Of a DNA stretch of 7,221 nt, positions 1 through 4,222 are shown piece after piece. Made by a program: the position numbers and the translations under genes. Under the pieces are notes generated by a model, which saw only the letters and a list, made by a program, of their open reading frames with translations, did no database searches and was not told the origin of the DNA. Every line of letters starts with the position of its first letter. The first letter of the stretch is position 1. Source of the stretch: Lactobacillus delbrueckii (GTDB lineage Bacteria > Bacillota > Bacilli > Lactobacillales > Lactobacillaceae); NCBI GenBank assembly GCA_004556255.1, contig SFHY01000063.1:1-7221 (forward strand), given 5' to 3'.

Positions 1-126
1 GAGATGAATGCAAATACCGCCGCTGCCAAAAATATATTGCGTAGATTGACTGACGAAGAAATCACCCTTTACACGCCTTACAAGCGAGTTAAGGAGATTC
101 TTGACAGTCGGATAAAAGAAGCATAA
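1..126 (+). CDS. tnpB: C-terminal end of a TnpB/OrfB-like protein (IS200/IS605 type), 5' part outside window
   Basis: Frame 1 is open from the window edge to TAA at 124-126, giving the last 41 residues of a longer protein. Residues 3-15 read NANTAAAKNILRR. This aligns without gaps to the RuvC-III signature of many Firmicutes TnpB proteins, of the form NADVNGAxNILRK, near the C-terminus. TnpB is an RNA-guided DNA nuclease encoded by IS200/IS605 elements; its RuvC site needs a DED triad. Here the Asp position is Asn (codon AAT, 13-15) and the Asn two residues later is Ala, so the third catalytic acid appears lost. The tail, rich in Lys, Arg and Glu, is not diagnostic. Codons such as ATA, CGT and AGA differ from the GC-ending codons of addA and dinG, which suggests transfer. 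Family assignment rests on one short motif. The gene could be an active-site-dead domesticated protein, a decaying pseudogene, or an unrelated protein. Confidence 0.5.
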   Translation, partial: EMNANTAAAKNILRRLTDEEITLYTPYKRVKEILDSRIKEA

Positions 127-145
127 GCCAGGTAATACTACAAAG

Positions 146-236
146 TTGAAGGCTCTAGCATGTAAGAGCAGTCAGCTTTAACGAACTCAGTTCGGGGTAT
201 TAAAATCACAGCTTGACTGCTTCGAGAAGGAATCAC
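146..236 (+). ncRNA. Candidate omega RNA (TnpB guide RNA scaffold)
   Basis: Starting 20 bases after the TnpB-like stop, the sequence is dense in nested stems. Hairpin 1 pairs GCTCT 152-156 with AGAGC 165-169. A longer stem pairs AGCAGTCAGCT 167-177 with AGCTTGACTGCT 210-221, eleven base pairs with T213 bulged. Inside it is a small hairpin, GAAC 183-186 with GTTC 190-193. The tail GAGAAGGAATCAC (224-236) is single-stranded in this fold. TnpB omega RNAs are known to come from the 3' end of tnpB plus the right end of the element, with several stems and then a guide copied from flanking DNA. Position, strand and fold fit. The 3' boundary at about 236 is inferred from the end of the structured part and an AAGGAAT-type tail like that of some Cas12f repeats. 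Hairpin 1 and the long stem share bases 167-169, so their exact pairing is uncertain. An alternative is a transposon-end DNA structure without an RNA role. Confidence 0.42.
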
Positions 237-242
237 GATATG

Positions 243-267
243 CTTGCCTGCTTTTTTAGCAGGCAAG
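243..267. repeat. Perfect 10-bp inverted repeat with T5 loop
   Basis: CTTGCCTGCT at 243-252 is the exact reverse complement of AGCAGGCAAG at 258-267, with TTTTT between. It is strong and GC-rich. The T run sits in the loop and neither flank has a T run on either strand, so it does not have the form of an intrinsic terminator. It lies just past the proposed guide-RNA scaffold. It may be a subterminal hairpin of an IS200/IS605 right end, which TnpA recognises as single-stranded DNA, or a host palindrome into which the element landed. The left arm (242-253) also resembles 211-222 at 11 of 12 positions, so the two palindromes look related. Confidence 0.75.
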
Positions 268-410
268 ATGCCTTCAAGACTGTCATGCTAAAAGTTTCCA
301 GTGGGGCAGATAAAAAGCTATTGGATAATGCCATTTGGCGTTGTTTGACAGCCAACCGTACTCACTGACCTTAACTCCAAAAGGTTAAAAATCTGATTTC
401 TTTTGCCAAG

Positions 411-439
411 TTGAATCTACCCATAGATTTAACTAGAAA
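411..439 (+). promoter_or_regulatory. Weak sigma-A-type promoter candidate for addA
   Basis: TTGAAT (411-416) matches four of six bases of the -35 consensus. TAGAAA (434-439) matches four of six of the -10 consensus, with an ideal 17-base spacer. Transcription would start near 446 and the leader would carry the inverted repeat at 451-495. Two-mismatch boxes are common by chance in AT-rich DNA, so this is only the best-spaced pair found between the TnpB-like gene and addA. Read-through from upstream is an alternative. Confidence 0.25.
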
Positions 440-450
440 GGAATATCAGA

Positions 451-495
451 AAAACTTACCAATATTGATGTGATTATCAAGATTTAGTAAGTTTT
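451..495. repeat. Nested inverted repeat in the addA leader
   Basis: AAAACTTAC (451-459) is the exact reverse complement of GTAAGTTTT (487-495). Inside, TTGAT (465-469) pairs with ATCAA (476-480). The resulting two-part hairpin ends 16 bases before the addA ATG and only 7 bases before the weak ribosome-binding bases. The right arm is followed by a short T run only within the arm itself. It could be a leader RNA hairpin affecting addA translation, a protein-binding palindrome, or a relic of a mobile-element end. The pairing is seen directly; any role is inference. Confidence 0.6.
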
Positions 496-511
496 ATGAT
501 TCGGAAATAGC

Positions 512-3500
512 ATGGCTGTAAAATATACATCAGACCAAGCCAGAGCCATTGAAAGCCGGGGGCAGGACCTTTTGGTTTCAGCCTCTGCCGGCTCAGGCAA
601 AACCAGTGTTTTGGTTGAAAGGGTCATCCGGGAAATCATGGACGACCACTTGGAGGTTAACCAGCTCCTGGTTATCACCTTTACCCGGGCGGCGGCCAGT
701 GAAATGAAGCAGCGGATCAAGCAGCGCCTGCAGGACCGCCTGCAAGAAGAAACAGATGCCAGCCAGGCCGACTTTTTGCGCCGACAGCTGGCTGAGATCG
801 ATACCGCGATTATTTCCACGATCGACTCCTTCTGCTTGGATGTCATCCGCCGCTTTTACTTTGCGATCGACATCGACCCGGACTTCAGCATTTTGACTGA
901 CGCCACTCAGATCGAGCTTTTAAAGGAAAGAGCCCTCAGAGATGTCGAAAACGGCTACCTGCAAAATGCGGACCAAGCGAAAAAAGACCGTTTCCTGGCC
1001 CTCTATGATGCCTTCACCGGCGACAGCAACGCCAATTCAGCCAGAGAGCTGCTTTTGGACTTATACCAGTTTGCCATGGCCCGGCCCAACTACCGGGCTT
1101 GGCTGCAAAAGCTGGCTGCCCCTTACCAGCTGGAGACCAGCGATGTCGTTGACAGCGCCCTCTGGCAGGAGAAAATCAAGCCTTACCTGGAGGAAGAATT
1201 TTCCAACCTGGCGGACAAGCTAACGGCTTTGATGGTCGAAGCCGACTTTGACCATGAAAAGTTTGCCAAGTACCAGCCAGCTTTTACGGCTTTTGCCACC
1301 AGTCTGGCCAGCTACCGGGAGAGCCTGGCCACAGATGATCCCTTTGACCGGCAAAGAGAGCTGCTGGCGGCCTGCCAGTTTGACGGGACCCTGCGAACAA
1401 ACAAGGAGATCGCCGACTTTATCGAAGAGGCAAAGGAAGTTAAGGAAGCGGGCAAGCAACTGATCTTCAATGTCTATACCAGTTTTTACGCAAGCAGCAA
1501 TGCTGACCAGCAGGCCCTCTTAGCCAAGGGGGCAGAAATCGCCTCCGCGGCGGCGGAAGTCGAACTGGCCTTTATCGACCGCTTTAACGAATTGAAGCGG
1601 GCTGACCGGGTCTTGGACTTCAGCGACATGGAGCAGTTGGCTTATGAAATTCTGACCCAGGACAGCTCAAACTCTGACCTGGCCCGGGCCTACTACCAAA
1701 ACCGCTTCAAGGAAATCATGGTCGATGAATACCAGGACACCAACGCCCTGCAGGACGGCTTGATCCAGCGGCTGAAAAAAGACGGGAAGAACAACCTCTT
1801 CATGGTCGGGGACGTCAAGCAGTCGATCTACGGCTTCCGCCAGGCGGAACCCAGCCTGTTTATCGCCAAATATGATGAATATGGCCAGGAAAATTCGGCT
1901 GGCAAGCAGCGGATTATTTTTGCCGAAAACTTCCGCTCCAGCCAGCCGGTCACCCAGGCTGTCAACTTGATCTTTGACAGCCTCTTGACCAAGGATTTCG
2001 GGGGGATTGACTACCAAAAAGAAGGACAGCTGAAATTCGCGGCCGGCTATGATCCAGAGGCGGCCTTGCCGACAGAAACAGAGGTCCTCTACCAGGAAGA
2101 TTCATCGGCAACAGAAGATGACGGGGAGTTGAACCAGGGCGATTTGGCCATGGTCATCAGCCGGATCCAGAAGCTGATCGCTGACCAGACGCCAATTTTT
2201 GACCCAAAGACCGGGCAGACCCGGCCAATCAGCTATGGCGATATTGCCATCCTGACCCGGTCCAAGACCAGCAACCTGGACATCAAGCAGGAATTTGACC
2301 GCTACGGGATCCCGCTCTTTGTCATGGATGTCCAGAACTACTTCCAGACCTTTGAGTTGACGGTTATCATGTCCTATTTGAAGATCATCGACAATCCGGA
2401 CCAGGATATCCCCCTGGTGGCGGTTCTGCGGTCTCCTATCTTCAACTTCTCCAGTTCAGATTTGGCGGAAATCCGCCTGGTCAACAAGAGCATCAGCTTT
2501 TACGCGGCTTTAAGAACTTATGCTAAAAAAGAGACAGATCTGGCTGCCCGCTGCCGGGACTTTTTAGACCAATTGCAGGACCTTCGCGACTTTGCCTTAA
2601 GCCACCGGATTTCAGAATTGCTCTGGACGATTTATGAGCGGACCAGCTTTTTGGAAATTGTCACGGCCATGACCAACGGCCAGCAGCGCCGGCTCAACTT
2701 GACCGCCCTGTACGAAAGAGCCAGTGCCTACGAAAGCTCGGGCTTCAAGGACCTTTACCAGTTCATCAACTTTATCGCCAGGATGCGGAAGAACCAGAAG
2801 GACCTGGCCCAGCCAATTTTGAGTGAAAATGCTGATAATTCAGTCAAGCTGATGACCATCCACGCTTCAAAGGGGCTGGAATTTCCGGTAGTCTTTGTCC
2901 TGGGCTTGGAGCACCGCTACAATTACCAGCAAGACATCACCGGCAACTATGTTTTAGATGCCAGCGGCCTGGGCTTGTCCTTTACCTATCCCTTTGATGA
3001 AGCGGAATACCGGGCAGATACTTTGGTCAATGCCTGGCTGAAGATTGCCAAAAAGCAAAAGCTGCTGGAAGAAGAAGCCCGCCTGCTTTACGTGGCTTTG
3101 ACCCGGGCCAAGCAGAAACTGATTTTGGCGGCAAATATCAAACTGCCAGCTAAAACTGACCTGGCAGGCCTGGAAGAGAAGTGGGCCAAGGAAATATCAG
3201 CTGGCCGCCTACCGCTTTTGGACAAGATGAAGGTGGCCAAGCCCCTGGACTTTTTGGCCCCGGCCTTAGCCCATGCTAAGCAGGTGAAGCGGCTGGGAGA
3301 AAAAGCCGTCAGTGACCTGGTAATTGGCCAGGAAGGCAGTCTGTCCTTTGTCCACTTTGACCCCAAGAAAGACCAGGCCCAGTTGCCGGCCAGTGAGGCT
3401 AAAGCAGACAGCGGAGAAGACTTGACGGAAGATGAAGCAGCCGTCTTTAAGCAGGCGGAAAAGCTCTATGCCTTCAGCCAGGGCGGTTATCCTTACTTGG

Positions 3501-4195
3501 ATGCCAGCCGGACGACGGCCTACCAGGCGGTGTCTGAAATCAAGAAGGCTTTTGGCGACCCGATCGAAGATGAGCTGGCTGACTCCCACATTTCTGAACT
3601 GCAGTCGGCCAACAGGTATTTGCAGCCGATCGATACTGAACCCGACTTCCTTTTCCAAAATACGGTCAGTTCAGCTGAATTGGGGACGGCCAGTCACTTA
3701 GTCTTGCAGTACTATGACTATGCCAAAGGCGACAGAGATGCAATTGACAGCTGCATTGCTGGCCTAGTGGAAAAGGGCAGGCTGAGCCCGACTTTAGCCG
3801 GCAAGCTGGACCGGGAAGCCCTGTCCTGGTTTGTCAAGAGCGACTTTGCCCAAGACTTTTACCAACACCCCGACCGCCTCTACCGGGAAGAAAATTTTGC
3901 CACCATCCTGTCGCCGAAGACTTTATTTAAGGATTTCAGCGATTTTCCAGGAGAAATTTTGGTTCACGGGACAATCGATGGCTATTATGAAGCAGAGAAT
4001 GGTATCATTTTATTTGACTATAAGACTGACCACGTTAACCCGCGTAAGCAGGAGGAAGCAATCCAGAAGCTGAAAGAGAAGTACCAGGGCCAGCTGCGCC
4101 TTTATGAACGGGCCTTGAATGAATCGGGCAAGCTGCCTGTTTTGAAAAAGTACCTGGTGCTTTTGAGCTGTCGTGAAATTGTTGAAGTTGATTAG
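512..4195 (+). CDS. addA: ATP-dependent helicase/nuclease subunit A (AddA/RexA)
   Basis: The 1227-residue protein is full length for the family (about 1200-1230 residues). With AddB it forms the AddAB/RexAB enzyme, which unwinds and resects double-strand breaks in the cytoplasm to start RecA-dependent repair. The N-terminal two thirds is a UvrD-type superfamily 1 helicase: Q motif TSDQARAI near residue 6, Walker A ASAGSGKT 24-31, motif Ia TFTRAAASEM 56-65, TIDSFC 103-108, Walker B VDEYQDT 404-410, motif III GDVKQSIYGFRQA 433-445, motif IV ENFRSS 472-477, motif V MTIHASKGLEF 781-791 and motif VI RLLYVALTRAK 857-867. The C-terminal PD-(D/E)XK nuclease domain has H1062, D1156, D1169, K1171 and the Q1194-x3-Y1198 motif, all as expected for an active nuclease. 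ATG 512 is the first start after an in-frame TGA (497-499). Its ribosome site is weak (GGAAA 503-507, four bases before ATG). Oddly, addB is not directly upstream as in most Firmicutes. dinG follows after 27 bases. Confidence 0.97.
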   Translation: MAVKYTSDQARAIESRGQDLLVSASAGSGKTSVLVERVIREIMDDHLEVNQLLVITFTRAAASEMKQRIKQRLQDRLQEETDASQADFLRRQLAEIDTAIISTIDSFCLDVIRRFYFAIDIDPDFSILTDATQIELLKERALRDVENGYLQNADQAKKDRFLALYDAFTGDSNANSARELLLDLYQFAMARPNYRAWLQKLAAPYQLETSDVVDSALWQEKIKPYLEEEFSNLADKLTALMVEADFDHEKFAKYQPAFTAFATSLASYRESLATDDPFDRQRELLAACQFDGTLRTNKEIADFIEEAKEVKEAGKQLIFNVYTSFYASSNADQQALLAKGAEIASAAAEVELAFIDRFNELKRADRVLDFSDMEQLAYEILTQDSSNSDLARAYYQNRFKEIMVDEYQDTNALQDGLIQRLKKDGKNNLFMVGDVKQSIYGFRQAEPSLFIAKYDEYGQENSAGKQRIIFAENFRSSQPVTQAVNLIFDSLLTKDFGGIDYQKEGQLKFAAGYDPEAALPTETEVLYQEDSSATEDDGELNQGDLAMVISRIQKLIADQTPIFDPKTGQTRPISYGDIAILTRSKTSNLDIKQEFDRYGIPLFVMDVQNYFQTFELTVIMSYLKIIDNPDQDIPLVAVLRSPIFNFSSSDLAEIRLVNKSISFYAALRTYAKKETDLAARCRDFLDQLQDLRDFALSHRISELLWTIYERTSFLEIVTAMTNGQQRRLNLTALYERASAYESSGFKDLYQFINFIARMRKNQKDLAQPILSENADNSVKLMTIHASKGLEFPVVFVLGLEHRYNYQQDITGNYVLDASGLGLSFTYPFDEAEYRADTLVNAWLKIAKKQKLLEEEARLLYVALTRAKQKLILAANIKLPAKTDLAGLEEKWAKEISAGRLPLLDKMKVAKPLDFLAPALAHAKQVKRLGEKAVSDLVIGQEGSLSFVHFDPKKDQAQLPASEAKADSGEDLTEDEAAVFKQAEKLYAFSQGGYPYLDASRTTAYQAVSEIKKAFGDPIEDELADSHISELQSANRYLQPIDTEPDFLFQNTVSSAELGTASHLVLQYYDYAKGDRDAIDSCIAGLVEKGRLSPTLAGKLDREALSWFVKSDFAQDFYQHPDRLYREENFATILSPKTLFKDFSDFPGEILVHGTIDGYYEAENGIILFDYKTDHVNPRKQEEAIQKLKEKYQGQLRLYERALNESGKLPVLKKYLVLLSCREIVEVD

Positions 4196-4210
4196 AAGTT
4201 TTTAGAGTGA

Positions 4211-4216
4211 AAGGAG
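4211..4216 (+). promoter_or_regulatory. Strong ribosome binding site of dinG
   Basis: AAGGAG, followed by AGG, lies six bases before ATG 4223. It fixes the dinG start and contrasts with the weak site of addA. No promoter or terminator is seen in the 27-base gap, so dinG is probably transcribed with addA. Confidence 0.85.
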
Positions 4217-4222
4217 AGGAAA

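Larger units (their letters stand above)
278..511. other. AT-rich intergenic region with no convincing gene
   Basis: All forward frames are broken by stops, and no frame reads into addA: TGA at 497-499 is in frame just upstream of the addA start. Base composition is visibly more AT-rich than addA. A minor hairpin pairs TTGGC 335-339 with GCCAA 351-355, extended inside by TGT and ACA. A short inverted repeat pairs TTAAC 371-375 with GTTAA 384-388. No tRNA, rRNA, CRISPR repeat or recognisable 3' end of addB is seen. A promoter candidate and a nested inverted repeat in this stretch are listed separately. Some of the sequence may be the remains of an insertion or deletion that separated addA from its usual upstream neighbour. 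Confidence 0.6.

Noticed and set aside
202..236. CRISPR-like repeat suggested by AAAATCAC 202-209 and GGAATCAC 229-236
   Set aside because: Only six shared core bases, two copies, no regular spacers.
243..267. Intrinsic terminator for the TnpB-like gene or its guide RNA
   Set aside because: The stem is strong, but the T run is in the loop and the bases after the stem on either strand are not a T run.
237..275. Guide segment targeting the opposite arm of the 243-267 palindrome
   Set aside because: The 10-base match is the palindrome itself and does not begin at the guide's 5' end, where pairing would need to start.
345..350. Perfect TTGACA -35 box
   Set aside because: No acceptable -10 box at 16-18 bases downstream; the nearest candidate (TTAACT 371-376) is 20 bases away and poor. 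The hexamer also lies in a small hairpin.
240..368. Small ORF of 42 codons (starts MLACFFSRQD) with AAGGA 227-231 eight bases upstream
   Set aside because: The start spacing is acceptable, but the ORF overlaps the perfect palindrome, has no recognisable domain or membrane pattern, and its ribosome-site bases are better explained as the end of the guide-RNA scaffold. Conservation in other strains would revive it.
375..473. Open stretch of about 32 codons that could be a gene remnant
   Set aside because: It has no early start codon or ribosome site, and open stretches of this size occur by chance; no family resemblance recognised.
495..500. TATGAT as a -10 box directly before addA
   Set aside because: No -35 box at suitable spacing (TTGATG 465-470 is 24 bases away), and transcription would begin inside the ribosome site.
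484..846. Antisense ORF across the addA start, and the other ORFs on either strand within addA and dinG
   Set aside because: They are shadow frames of addA and dinG, with no ribosome sites or recognisable domains.
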